A model generated the notes under the pieces. It saw only the letters and a program-made list of their open reading frames with translations, had not been told where the DNA came from and ran no database searches. From a bacterium (lineage in GTDB: Bacteria > Patescibacteria > Dojkabacteria > JAKAPS01 > JAJZLI01), in assembly GCA_021805885.1 (NCBI GenBank), contig JAJZDR010000003.1:1-27069 (forward strand): a DNA stretch of 27,069 bases. The letters are read 5' to 3'. The position numbers and the translations under genes were made by a program. Positions 9,094 to 15,984 of the stretch are shown here, in pieces. Each line of letters opens with the position of its first letter. Positions within the stretch are counted from its first letter, which is position 1.

Positions 9094-10422
9094 TTAAATT
9101 TTGGATATATCTCTAGGAGAAAACTCATTAAGTATCCAGTTACTGAGAATTTTTGCTTTAGAACCTCTCCCAAACATTTGAGATAGATAAAAATACCTCC
9201 ATAAAAACCATGCGAATTTCCCCATAAACACACTCTTTCCAATACTGATAGCTGCATTATTATGCCCCAATGATAAGATCAGTCCTTTCTGTTTAAATAC
9301 GAAAGGTAAAAGTGGTTTTTCTGTAATTAAATTATATATATTTCTAGCGCAAACCTCAGACTCGTCAACTGCTGTCTGTGCGAGCTGAGACAAGGATGTA
9401 CTTTCAAAATCTGCAACATCCCCTATTGCAAAGACATTATCAAACCCTCTAATATTTAGATTGTCCGTCACCAATATTCTTCCCGTTTTAGTAAGATTTG
9501 ACTCTATTATAGAAACATTGGCCTTAACACCTGCTGCCCAAATAGCAATGTCAAAATCAACACTTTTCTCTTTTTGAGAAATATTATTGTCTAGGCTCTC
9601 TACACCTAGGTGCTCTGAATCTAGATTCTCTGGATCTAGATCCTCTAACATTATTTTATTTTCTAAAACCTCTTTCGCCCTTGCATTCAAAATCAAAGAT
9701 ATAGGAGATTTTCCAAGTCTAAAAAGATTAAATACTTCTTTTTTTAATCTTTTAGGAAAATTAGGGAGGAAATTCTCTGAGGCATTTAAAATTCTTATAT
9801 CTATATCCGTTTTTTTATTTTTAAATATGGAATAATTTGGTATTAAAGTATCAGTAAATTCAGATATTTCAGTTGCAATTTCAATCCCAGTAGGCCCTCC
9901 TCCCACAATTGCAATCCTAATTTGTTTTTTTTCTCCCTCCTCTTCTCTTTCTTCAAATAACCCAATTATTTTATTCTTTATTAAAACTGCATCTTCTAAT
10001 GTTTTTAAAGGCAAAGTAAACTCCTTTGCACCAGGAATATTCCTAAAATTAGATGAAGCCCCTGTTGCTATAACAAGATAGTCATATTTGATCTCTCCAT
10101 TTTTAAGAATAACCTTATTTTCTTGCAAATCAATAGATTTAACAGTATCAAGAATAAAATCGGTCAAACAACAATCTATATTACCTCTAACTGGGGATAT
10201 AACATCTTCAGGGACCAAGGTTCCTGTGGCAACTTCATGGATCAACGGAGTAAAGAGAAAATAGTTTTTATCAGAAACTATGGTAAATTCAACTAATTTA
10301 TTTTTGTGAGTTAATTTATGTAGGTTTAAATAAGCGTTAACACCTCCAAATCCAGAACCTAGAATTACAACTTTGCTAATTTTTACACCGGATTCATTTT
10401 CTCCTACTGTTTTTGTCATCAT
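9094..10422 (-). CDS. ndh: Type II NADH dehydrogenase (NDH-2)
   Basis: This 442-aa flavoprotein has an FAD-binding Rossmann motif VVILGSGFGG (18-27). It also has the NDH-2-type segment YFLFTPLIHEVATGTLVPEDVISPVR (54-79), an ATGASSNF motif (119-126), a second nucleotide motif IAIVGGGPTG for NADH (170-179) and the FAD ribityl motif VFAIGDVAD (330-338). An aromatic, basic C-terminal segment (about 400-430) is consistent with peripheral membrane attachment. NDH-2 moves electrons from NADH to quinone without pumping protons. Residues about 260-279 are an acidic pentapeptide-like repeat (LDPEN-LDSEH-LGVES-LDNN) encoded by a palindromic DNA array. It sits in a loop before the conserved IWAAG strand and looks like an insertion. 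The ATG overlaps the diguanylate cyclase gene by 29 nt with no Shine-Dalgarno, so translation is probably coupled. A quinone-independent NADH oxidase role is possible. Confidence 0.88.
   Translation of the reverse strand: MMTKTVGENESGVKISKVVILGSGFGGVNAYLNLHKLTHKNKLVEFTIVSDKNYFLFTPLIHEVATGTLVPEDVISPVRGNIDCCLTDFILDTVKSIDLQENKVILKNGEIKYDYLVIATGASSNFRNIPGAKEFTLPLKTLEDAVLIKNKIIGLFEEREEEGEKKQIRIAIVGGGPTGIEIATEISEFTDTLIPNYSIFKNKKTDIDIRILNASENFLPNFPKRLKKEVFNLFRLGKSPISLILNARAKEVLENKIMLEDLDPENLDSEHLGVESLDNNISQKEKSVDFDIAIWAAGVKANVSIIESNLTKTGRILVTDNLNIRGFDNVFAIGDVADFESTSLSQLAQTAVDESEVCARNIYNLITEKPLLPFVFKQKGLILSLGHNNAAISIGKSVFMGKFAWFLWRYFYLSQMFGRGSKAKILSNWILNEFSPRDISKI
9587..9646. repeat. Palindromic CTAG array inside ndh, 15-bp period
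   Basis: Four units are centred on CTAG at 9592.5, 9607.5, 9622.5 and 9637.5, exactly 15 bp apart. Three contain perfect palindromes: CACCTAGGTG (9603-9612), GAATCTAGATTC (9617-9628) and GGATCTAGATCC (9632-9643). The spacing keeps the ndh frame and encodes a repeated 5-residue acidic unit. Confidence 0.85.
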
Positions 10423-10984
10423 ACATATTTTTATCTGCTATATTAATCATTTCCTCTAAATCATGAACATCTTTTGTTGCAATTGCAATTCCAAAAGAGG
10501 CTTCACACCCTCCTTTTTCTACAACCTCTCTTATCCTTTGACGCATTTTTACAATCTCGTTATCATCTTTGGGAACTCCATACAAAATTACAACGAATTC
10601 ATCCCCCCCCATTCTTATAACTCTATCATAAGGACGGGAAGCCCCCCTTAAAAGTTCTGTAAATTTTTTAATATATAAATCCCCTTCCTCATGCCCCATG
10701 CTATCATTAACAGCTTTTAAATGATCTAGGTCTGATACAACTATAGCAAACAACTCACCCCTTTCAAATCTTGAATCTAACTCTCTTTTAAGTTCATGGC
10801 TTTGTAAAAACTTTTTATTATATGCCCCGGTAAGACCATCTGTGACTGATTCTTCTTGCAACCTTTCGTTTTCTTCTTTAAGCGAAGAAATTTCTCTTCT
10901 TAGTGCCTCAACTGTATATTGAAGCTCCGATAATTCAGTTTTCCCTTGAACCTTATGTTCTTGAGCTACGACTTTATCTTCCAT
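10394..10984 (-). CDS. GGDEF diguanylate cyclase, coiled-coil N-terminus
   Basis: This 196-aa soluble protein makes cyclic di-GMP from two GTP. After a predicted coiled coil (about 15-46, heptad-rich ELSELQYTVEALRREISSL) comes the typical linker DGLTGAYNK (49-57). The GGDEF domain follows: metal-binding SDLDHLK (84-90), and GGDEF at 126-130. The inhibitory I-site RPYD at 117-120 has the right 5-residue spacing, so product feedback is likely. There is no membrane segment or classical sensor domain; the coiled coil probably drives dimerisation. The gene is divergent from the pilC operon and shares its intergenic region, which fits c-di-GMP control of pili but does not prove it. It runs into ndh with a 29-nt overlap. 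Confidence 0.92.
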   Translation of the reverse strand: MEDKVVAQEHKVQGKTELSELQYTVEALRREISSLKEENERLQEESVTDGLTGAYNKKFLQSHELKRELDSRFERGELFAIVVSDLDHLKAVNDSMGHEEGDLYIKKFTELLRGASRPYDRVIRMGGDEFVVILYGVPKDDNEIVKMRQRIREVVEKGGCEASFGIAIATKDVHDLEEMINIADKNMYDDKNSRRK

Positions 10985-10990
10985 AAGATT

Positions 10991-10999
10991 ATTATATCA
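10991..10999 (-). promoter_or_regulatory. Extended -10 promoter of the GGDEF gene, leaderless
   Basis: On the minus strand TGATATAAT is a perfect extended -10 (TGnTATAAT). It ends 6 nt before the ATG, so the transcript should begin at the start codon. No good -35 hexamer is visible, which extended -10 promoters do not need. Confidence 0.65.
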
Positions 11000-11030
11000 A
11001 AACATTAAATATATACACATCCACACTCTA

Positions 11031-11092
11031 TGACCTAGACCCTAGGAGTGCAACCCTATGATTTTAATCCTAGGATTAAAATCTCAAGATCT
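11031..11092. repeat. Palindromic array with 24-bp perfect palindrome
   Basis: The main element is a perfect 24-bp palindrome at 11060-11083, centred on CCTAGG (centre 11071.5). Further CTAG or CTAG-like centres lie at about 11036.5, 11043.5, 11057.5 and 11086.5, mostly 14-15 bp apart. It lies between the divergent promoters of the diguanylate cyclase and pilC. It may be an operator, or another copy of the palindromic repeat family seen elsewhere in the window. Confidence 0.75.
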
Positions 11093-11099
11093 GATCCTA

Positions 11100-11128
11100 T
11101 TGCCTTTATATCAGATTCTTTATATATT
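11100..11128 (+). promoter_or_regulatory. Promoter of the pilC operon, leaderless
   Basis: TTGCCT (11100-11105), a 17-nt spacer, then TATATT (11123-11128) that ends 6 nt before the ATG at 11135. This predicts an mRNA starting at the A of ATG. There is no Shine-Dalgarno sequence. Confidence 0.6.
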
Positions 11129-11134
11129 TAGTAT

Positions 11135-12382
11135 ATGTCCGAATTTAAATATGAAGCAACAAAGGAAGATGGAACTATTGAGAATGCCATAATAACGGCC
11201 TCCTCAAGAGAAGAAGCTATAAACATACTTAAGGATGGGGGGAAAACCGTACTAGATATTTCTGATCCAAAAGATCAAAAAGGCAAAATAAGTAAAAAGA
11301 AAATCAGCATACTTGAAAAACTAGTGTTTTTTGATCATCTTGAAAAAATGATAACCGCAGGATTATCATTATCAGATACACTTACTGTACTTGTTGACGA
11401 TGCACAATCTCCAAATTTTAAAAAAATAATTGGAGATCTAAAATATGAAATAGAAACTGGGAATTCTCTGTCCAAAGGAATGTCAAAATATGAAAATGTC
11501 TTCTCTCCATTAGCTGTGAAGATGATAGAAATCGGAGAAACTAGTGGAACCTTACCTGAAAATGCAGCACTAATTAGGGACCAAGTTCAAAAAGCCTATG
11601 AATTACACAAAAAAGTTAAGGGTGCTATGTTATACCCTACTGTAATATTCTCAGTCATGATAATTGTAAGTATTGGATTAATTATATTCATATTTCCACA
11701 GCTTGGAGCAATGTTTAAACAATCAAAAGAGACTTTACCCCCACCAACACAAATCATGCTTGGAATATCCTATGTCCTAACTCATTATGGAGCTGAAGTT
11801 GTAGTTATTGTTATAGCACTAATAATTACATTTAGAAGATTATTAAAACTAAAAAAATTCAAATTGTATTGGAATAAAATATCTTTACGTATACCTATAT
11901 TTGGGTTAATAATAAAAAAAATCAATATCACGAGCTTTACAAGAACCCTTGGAAATTTAATTAAGAGTGGAATTCAAATAAATCAAGCTATAAAAATAAC
12001 CGGGGATACAATTGAAAATGAAGCCTACAAATCAGCCATTGATGAATTATCTAGAGAAGTAGAAAAAGGAGGGGGTATTGCTGAGACTCTAGATAAATAT
12101 CCTTTTTTGTTTCCAAAGATTTCAGTAAGAATGATAGCGGTTGGAGATAAAACTGGGAATACATCAGAGATGCTACTGTCTGTCGCTCAATTTTATCAAG
12201 AACAAATAGACGATACACTTTCCAATCTGTCTACAATAATAGAACCTATAATGCTTCTTGTTATGGGAGGTGGAGTCCTTCTTATAGCCTTATCGGTAAT
12301 AATGCCTATCTATCAAATGACAGGATCTATTAATTCTACAACAGGAACCACTCAATCAAGCGGATCTGGATCAGGCGGTTAG
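11135..12382 (+). CDS. pilC: Type IV pilus inner-membrane platform protein PilC
   Basis: This 415-aa member of the T2SSF/PilC/GspF family is the membrane platform on which the assembly ATPases act. It has two repeated T2SSF domains, about 62-190 and 266-392. Each has a conserved G-[ED]-x-[ST/K]-G turn: GETSG at 134-138 and GDKTG at 337-341. TM segments lie at about 165-190, 218-234 and 370-393, the usual three. The N-terminal domain (YEATKEDGTIENAIITASSREEA) matches the family. A Ser/Gly tail (SGSGSGG), partly encoded by a GGATCTGGATCA unit, ends the protein. It begins an operon of minor pseudopilin genes and has its own promoter. No PilB or PilT ATPase gene is in the window. Confidence 0.93.
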   Translation: MSEFKYEATKEDGTIENAIITASSREEAINILKDGGKTVLDISDPKDQKGKISKKKISILEKLVFFDHLEKMITAGLSLSDTLTVLVDDAQSPNFKKIIGDLKYEIETGNSLSKGMSKYENVFSPLAVKMIEIGETSGTLPENAALIRDQVQKAYELHKKVKGAMLYPTVIFSVMIIVSIGLIIFIFPQLGAMFKQSKETLPPPTQIMLGISYVLTHYGAEVVVIVIALIITFRRLLKLKKFKLYWNKISLRIPIFGLIIKKINITSFTRTLGNLIKSGIQINQAIKITGDTIENEAYKSAIDELSREVEKGGGIAETLDKYPFLFPKISVRMIAVGDKTGNTSEMLLSVAQFYQEQIDDTLSNLSTIIEPIMLLVMGGGVLLIALSVIMPIYQMTGSINSTTGTTQSSGSGSGG

Positions 12383-12404
12383 TAATATTTATAATTTAAA
12401 ACCA

Positions 12405-12887
12405 ATGAAAACTACCTCAAACAAACTAAACTTAAAGGGATCCGGATCCCTTGGATTCACTCTAATTGAACTGCTCATAACCATAACTATAACTGCTATT
12501 CTTGCAACAGCCTCAAGCATTGCTTATTTTGTACTACTTGCAGATACTAATACCAATAATGCAACACAAACCATCTCTTCAATAGTAAAACAATCCCAAG
12601 ATGATGCAATGAATAATACTGGCGGTGTTTCTACATATGGAGTTTACTTTACTCAAACTACAGTAACACTGTTCCCTGGGTCTTTATATTCAAGCTCTAA
12701 TCCCTCAAACCAAGTATATTATCTTCCATTCAGTCTTAATATAACCAATATTTTACCCTCAAATAACAACCCAATTGTGTTTAGTGCACAAAATGGTATG
12801 TTGCAAAATTCTGGAATAAGTTTTACCCTCGGAAATTCATTCTCTTCTAAAATAATTAGCATAAATCAAAATGGGGCAATATACTAA
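12405..12887 (+). CDS. Minor pseudopilin, GspH/FimT-like
   Basis: This 160-aa prepilin has a short basic leader ending GSGSLG and the class III cleavage signature G17|FTLIE, with Phe at +1 and Glu at +5. A hydrophobic N-terminal helix (LLITITITAILATASSIAYFVLL) follows. The small beta-rich C-terminal domain and the first place in an H-I-J-K-like set suggest a GspH/FimT type minor pilin; sequence alone does not fix the subtype. The leader codons contain an 18-bp perfect palindrome. The gene starts 22 nt after pilC without a Shine-Dalgarno sequence and overlaps the next gene by 17 nt. Confidence 0.82.
   Translation: MKTTSNKLNLKGSGSLGFTLIELLITITITAILATASSIAYFVLLADTNTNNATQTISSIVKQSQDDAMNNTGGVSTYGVYFTQTTVTLFPGSLYSSSNPSNQVYYLPFSLNITNILPSNNNPIVFSAQNGMLQNSGISFTLGNSFSSKIISINQNGAIY
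12435..12452. repeat. 18-bp perfect palindrome in a prepilin leader
   Basis: AAGGGATCCGGATCCCTT is a perfect palindrome encoding KGSGSL just before the prepilin peptidase site of the GspH-like protein. It resembles the palindromic units elsewhere but has a CCGG core. Confidence 0.85.
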
Positions 12888-13365
12888 CAATTCTGGACAA
12901 CTTCTAATTGAACTTCTAATATCTATAACAATAATAGGCATACTGTTAACTTCATCATTATTTTTAATAACACCGATAGAAAAACCAATAGAATTATCAA
13001 ATCAGAGACTAGAGGCAAAATATCTTTTATCACTAGAATTAGAAAACCTTTATGCGTTACAGAATCAATCTTGGTCTGACTTTATCCCAGGACAATATTA
13101 CCTTGCATATACGGCAACAAATAATCCTCCGTTACAAACACAAGGATGGGCTTTATACCCAGGACAAACAAGTTACGGTATATATACAGAATATGTAACA
13201 GTATCTTATGCTTATAGAGTAAATACAAATACACTTTCTTCTTCAAGTACATATCCACAAGATCCTAATACTAGAGAGGCAACAGCAGTTGTATCTTTCA
13301 CCTCTTTGGGACAAACATATACTTACCAAGAAAGTGAATATTTTACAGATTGGCAACAATTTTAA
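12871..13365 (+). CDS. Minor pseudopilin, GspI-like
   Basis: This 164-aa protein has a very short leader with the cleavage signature G9|QLLIE. Glu is kept at +5, but +1 is Gln instead of the usual Phe or Met. The hydrophobic helix LLISITIIGILLTSSLFLI follows, then a Tyr/Ser/Thr-rich soluble domain. The subtype GspI is inferred from operon position and size. The start overlaps the preceding gene by 17 nt and no Shine-Dalgarno sequence is visible. Its stop is one base before the next ATG. Confidence 0.78.
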   Translation: MGQYTNNSGQLLIELLISITIIGILLTSSLFLITPIEKPIELSNQRLEAKYLLSLELENLYALQNQSWSDFIPGQYYLAYTATNNPPLQTQGWALYPGQTSYGIYTEYVTVSYAYRVNTNTLSSSSTYPQDPNTREATAVVSFTSLGQTYTYQESEYFTDWQQF

Positions 13366-13366
13366 C

Positions 13367-13903
13367 ATGAAGATTTCATATCTAAAAAAACAATTAAAAA
13401 ATAATGAAGGGATCTGGACCCAAGGTGATACTCTAATAGAGCTATTGTTATATATAACACTTCTATCAATAATATTAGTTACTGTTACAATAATACTATT
13501 CAATCTATCTATATTCCAAAATACTATAACAACTACAGCTAATGCAAATGATACAGTAAGAATAGCAATGAAAGAAATGACACAAAATATTGAGTATGGA
13601 TACCAGGTAACACTTCCAAATTCTGGGAATGTTACCTCTTCTGAACTTACAGTACAAACAGATTCAAGCGGAGATACCATAAGCTTCTATTCACAAAATG
13701 GAGTTATTTATTCTCAAATAAATGATCAACCAGCATTAGCTTTGTCCTCTTCTAATGTCTACACATTTAACCTACAATTTATTGAGGAAGCAAATACTGG
13801 AATCTCACCTACTGTGTTTATAACTTTAACTGAAACTAATGTTGGAACAACAGGTATTAAAACATCATTAACATATGAAACTGCAGCAACTCAAAGAAAA
13901 TAA
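13367..13903 (+). CDS. Minor pseudopilin, GspJ/PilW-like
   Basis: The chosen start is the ATG at 13367, right after the stop of the preceding gene. The frame is open further upstream, but that part lies inside the GspI-like gene and would put a long extra segment before the leader. The 178-aa protein has a leader ending IWTQG20 and the signature G|DTLIE, with Asp at +1 and Glu at +5. The helix LLLYITLLSIILVTVTIILF follows. GspJ/PilW-type proteins occupy this place in many operons and join H, I and K at the pilus tip; this subtype is inferred. An imperfect palindrome GGGATCTGGACCC (13409-13421) encodes the leader residues before the cut site. It overlaps the next gene by 29 nt. Confidence 0.78.
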   Translation: MKISYLKKQLKNNEGIWTQGDTLIELLLYITLLSIILVTVTIILFNLSIFQNTITTTANANDTVRIAMKEMTQNIEYGYQVTLPNSGNVTSSELTVQTDSSGDTISFYSQNGVIYSQINDQPALALSSSNVYTFNLQFIEEANTGISPTVFITLTETNVGTTGIKTSLTYETAATQRK

Positions 13904-15284
13904 AAAAGGGCAAGCTGCCCTAATATCAGTAATAATACTATCTGCAATACTTCTTGCAACAATTACGACTATAAGTTCAATTGCTGTAAATGAATATATC
14001 TTATCATCAAACGATATTTTATCTGGACAGGTAAAATATTTTGCAGAATCAGGAATTGAGAATGCATTACTTCAGATAGGAGAAAGCTCTAATTCTTATA
14101 CAGGAGGATCATTTGTATCACCCATAAATACTACTTTAAATGGGACTGACAATGTTACTGTTTCATACAATACAGATGTTACACCCAATCAAGCCACCAT
14201 AACATCTAAAGCTATAATAACGTCTCCTTCAGGCTCAATTTTAACAGAAAAAACAATACAGGTGGTCACATCTTTAGGAGTAAACCCTAGTATTTATAAC
14301 TATGGAATGTTTGCAAACAACTCTATTTATGGAAATTATTTCCAGGATCAAGGAGATATACAATCTAACAATCTTTTGTATTTTACTAACGGGACTATTA
14401 CTGCACAGGCAATAAATGCAGTCGGCAATGGAGGGGGTTGGAGTAACTATTTTAATAGTATGACAATTTCTAACACAGGAGGAATTGTCAATTTGAATGG
14501 TAATTTTCTATCATGTTGGATCACCAACAGTAGTATTTCTGGAGAACTAGGTTACGGAACAAGCTTCTTTGGTTTCCCGCTCTGCTATCTATCTAATGAT
14601 ACCATCGGATCAGAAAGCCAGGTATCTCCCTCCCCACAAATTAATTTGCCAACATTTAATACTTCTCCCTGGATATCCTATTCCCAAACTAATGGGACTT
14701 ATTTCTCAAATGCTACCCAATTTTATGCATATCTTGAAAATTACTCATCTATCTCTGGAGGAATTGATACAATGTCTCCTCCCTCTGGAGTGTATTACAT
14801 TGATTCTAGCTCTAATCAACAAACGCTTCCTTATCAAGATAGCTCCGGAAATGTAATAACATATAATTTTACCGGATCAACCATAATTGTAAAAAATGAA
14901 CTAAAAACATATGCTGGATGGGTACAAACAGATCCTTTCACAGATCCATCGACAGGTAAGTATTTGCCTGCGATCATTACGGGAAAACAAGGACTAACAA
15001 TATCTAATGATGTTACTCAAAATCCGTCTGGAATAAACATTACTGGAATCATATATTCTCCAGGAACTGTGAATATCCTAGGTTATGACCCATCAGCCAC
15101 TATAGATGTAACTGTGAATGGGGCTATTTGGTCAGGAAATAGGATACAACTTGGTGATAGCGGAAATGATGAACAGAATATAAATATAGGTGTTACTATA
15201 AACTCTAGTATAATAACAAATACAGAAGGATTCAGTCTTACAAATACAAAAATGTCTATACTGTCCTGGCAAACACTAAATTAG
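13875..15284 (+). CDS. Large minor pilin, PilX/GspK-like
   Basis: This 469-aa protein has a leader and cleavage signature G12|QAALIS. The hydrophobic helix VIILSAILLATITTISSIAV and the segment KYFAESGIENALLQIG match the PilX_N region (A..yaAEsGie.A). It lacks Glu at +5, as GspK-type tip pilins do, and is by far the largest of the four, also as expected of GspK. The C-terminal part is Ser/Asn/Thr/Tyr-rich with repeated beta-like segments (INSSIITNTEGFSLTNTKMS) and may be an adhesive or tip domain. It ends the pilC operon and converges on a PspC-type gene with a 7-nt gap. Confidence 0.78.
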   Translation: MKLQQLKENKKGQAALISVIILSAILLATITTISSIAVNEYILSSNDILSGQVKYFAESGIENALLQIGESSNSYTGGSFVSPINTTLNGTDNVTVSYNTDVTPNQATITSKAIITSPSGSILTEKTIQVVTSLGVNPSIYNYGMFANNSIYGNYFQDQGDIQSNNLLYFTNGTITAQAINAVGNGGGWSNYFNSMTISNTGGIVNLNGNFLSCWITNSSISGELGYGTSFFGFPLCYLSNDTIGSESQVSPSPQINLPTFNTSPWISYSQTNGTYFSNATQFYAYLENYSSISGGIDTMSPPSGVYYIDSSSNQQTLPYQDSSGNVITYNFTGSTIIVKNELKTYAGWVQTDPFTDPSTGKYLPAIITGKQGLTISNDVTQNPSGINITGIIYSPGTVNILGYDPSATIDVTVNGAIWSGNRIQLGDSGNDEQNINIGVTINSSIITNTEGFSLTNTKMSILSWQTLN

Positions 15285-15291
15285 ATTTCAC

Positions 15292-15603
15292 CTAATACCC
15301 TAAAGTCTTTTTCATATCTTCAAATTCATCTTTTGTTATCTCCCCACGAGCCAACCTCTCTTTTAATATTTTAAGTGCACTATCCTTAGATGATATATCA
15401 TCAGATTTTTTGTCTCCCACGGTATGTTGTATTTCTGTAGGCATAATTAAAGCTAATACCAGATAAACAATTATTGTAATCCCCATAAATAGGAATCCTA
15501 CAATAAATATAAGCCTTAAAACTACAACATCGATACTGTAATATTCTGATAATCCAGAACATACACCAAAAATTATTTTATCATTCAAGTTTCTTACTGG
15601 CAT
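15292..15603 (-). CDS. PspC-domain membrane protein with SHOCT tail
   Basis: This 103-aa protein begins with a PspC domain (MPVRNLNDKIIFGVCSGLSEYY, then one or two TM segments, about 25-52, ending ALIMPTE). PspC-type proteins sense or buffer envelope stress in many bacteria. The C-terminus (about 73-101, LKILKERLARGEITKDEFEDMKKTL) is a SHOCT motif, a short oligomerisation helix pair. It follows the other SHOCT gene on the same strand after 26 nt, so the two form an operon. That operon lies between two type IV pilus gene blocks on the opposite strand. Confidence 0.85.
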   Translation of the reverse strand: MPVRNLNDKIIFGVCSGLSEYYSIDVVVLRLIFIVGFLFMGITIIVYLVLALIMPTEIQHTVGDKKSDDISSKDSALKILKERLARGEITKDEFEDMKKTLGY

Positions 15604-15610
15604 TTTCTAT

Positions 15611-15650
15611 TTATCTAGAATCTTAATCCTTAAGACTTTGATTCTAGTGT
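15611..15650. repeat. Palindromic array over the end of the first SHOCT gene
   Basis: Centres CTAG (15616.5), CTTAAG (15631.5) and CTAG (15645.5) are 15 and 14 bp apart. The outer units form an inverted pair, CTAGAATC (15615-15622) and GATTCTAG (15640-15647). The array spans the last codons and TAA of the upstream SHOCT gene and the gap before the PspC gene. It matches the spacing of the ndh and gnd arrays and could also form a hairpin in the mRNA. Confidence 0.75.
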
Positions 15651-15896
15651 TTTTAAAATATCTAAGTATTCATCTTTTGTTACCTCACCTTTGGCATATC
15701 TTGTTTTTAGGATATCCTTTGGGTCAGATGAATCTGAGATACCATGGTCGAACATATGACCGTGACGATGCGTTGAACCTCTCCCTATATATCTAAAAAT
15801 GAGTATTATAAAAATAGCAAAAATAACCCACCCAAGGGCTATAAAAATACCTTCTATTGGTCCCATAAAATTGTATCCACAACTATTATAATACAT
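15630..15896 (-). CDS. Small membrane protein with SHOCT domain
   Basis: This 88-aa protein has one TM segment (about 14-36, GIFIALGWVIFAIFIILIFRYI), a His/Asp-rich linker (HRHGHMFDHG) and a SHOCT motif (DPKDILKTRYAKGEVTKDEYLDILKTL). SHOCT proteins are common small envelope proteins in Gram-positives and CPR; function unknown. The start is the ATG at 15896. GGAGG lies only 1 nt upstream, too close to act normally, and a TATAAA box lies 8 nt upstream, so a nearly leaderless mRNA is possible. An internal ATG (residue 11) is a less likely alternative. The last codons fall in a palindromic repeat. Confidence 0.75.
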   Translation of the reverse strand: MYYNSCGYNFMGPIEGIFIALGWVIFAIFIILIFRYIGRGSTHRHGHMFDHGISDSSDPKDILKTRYAKGEVTKDEYLDILKTLESKS

Positions 15897-15984
15897 ACCT
15901 CCATTTTATACTTTTAAGAATACTTTTTCAATCAAAAAATATAAATATTTAGTACAATTTTAAATTTCTAAAAAATACTGTAAT

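Noticed and set aside
8905..9186. Open frame of 93 codons on the plus strand bridging the ATPase and ndh genes
   Set aside because: It overlaps two supported genes antisense and crosses their intergenic hairpin and promoter; the product looks random.
13289..13366. Longer N-terminus for the GspJ-like prepilin starting at 13289
   Set aside because: The extra 26 residues lie inside the preceding gene and would move the cleavage site to residue 46; the ATG at 13367 gives a normal leader.
13243..13680. Open frame of 145 codons on the minus strand in the pseudopilin operon
   Set aside because: It is antisense to two prepilin genes with clear cleavage motifs; its hydrophobic segments mirror the pilin helices.
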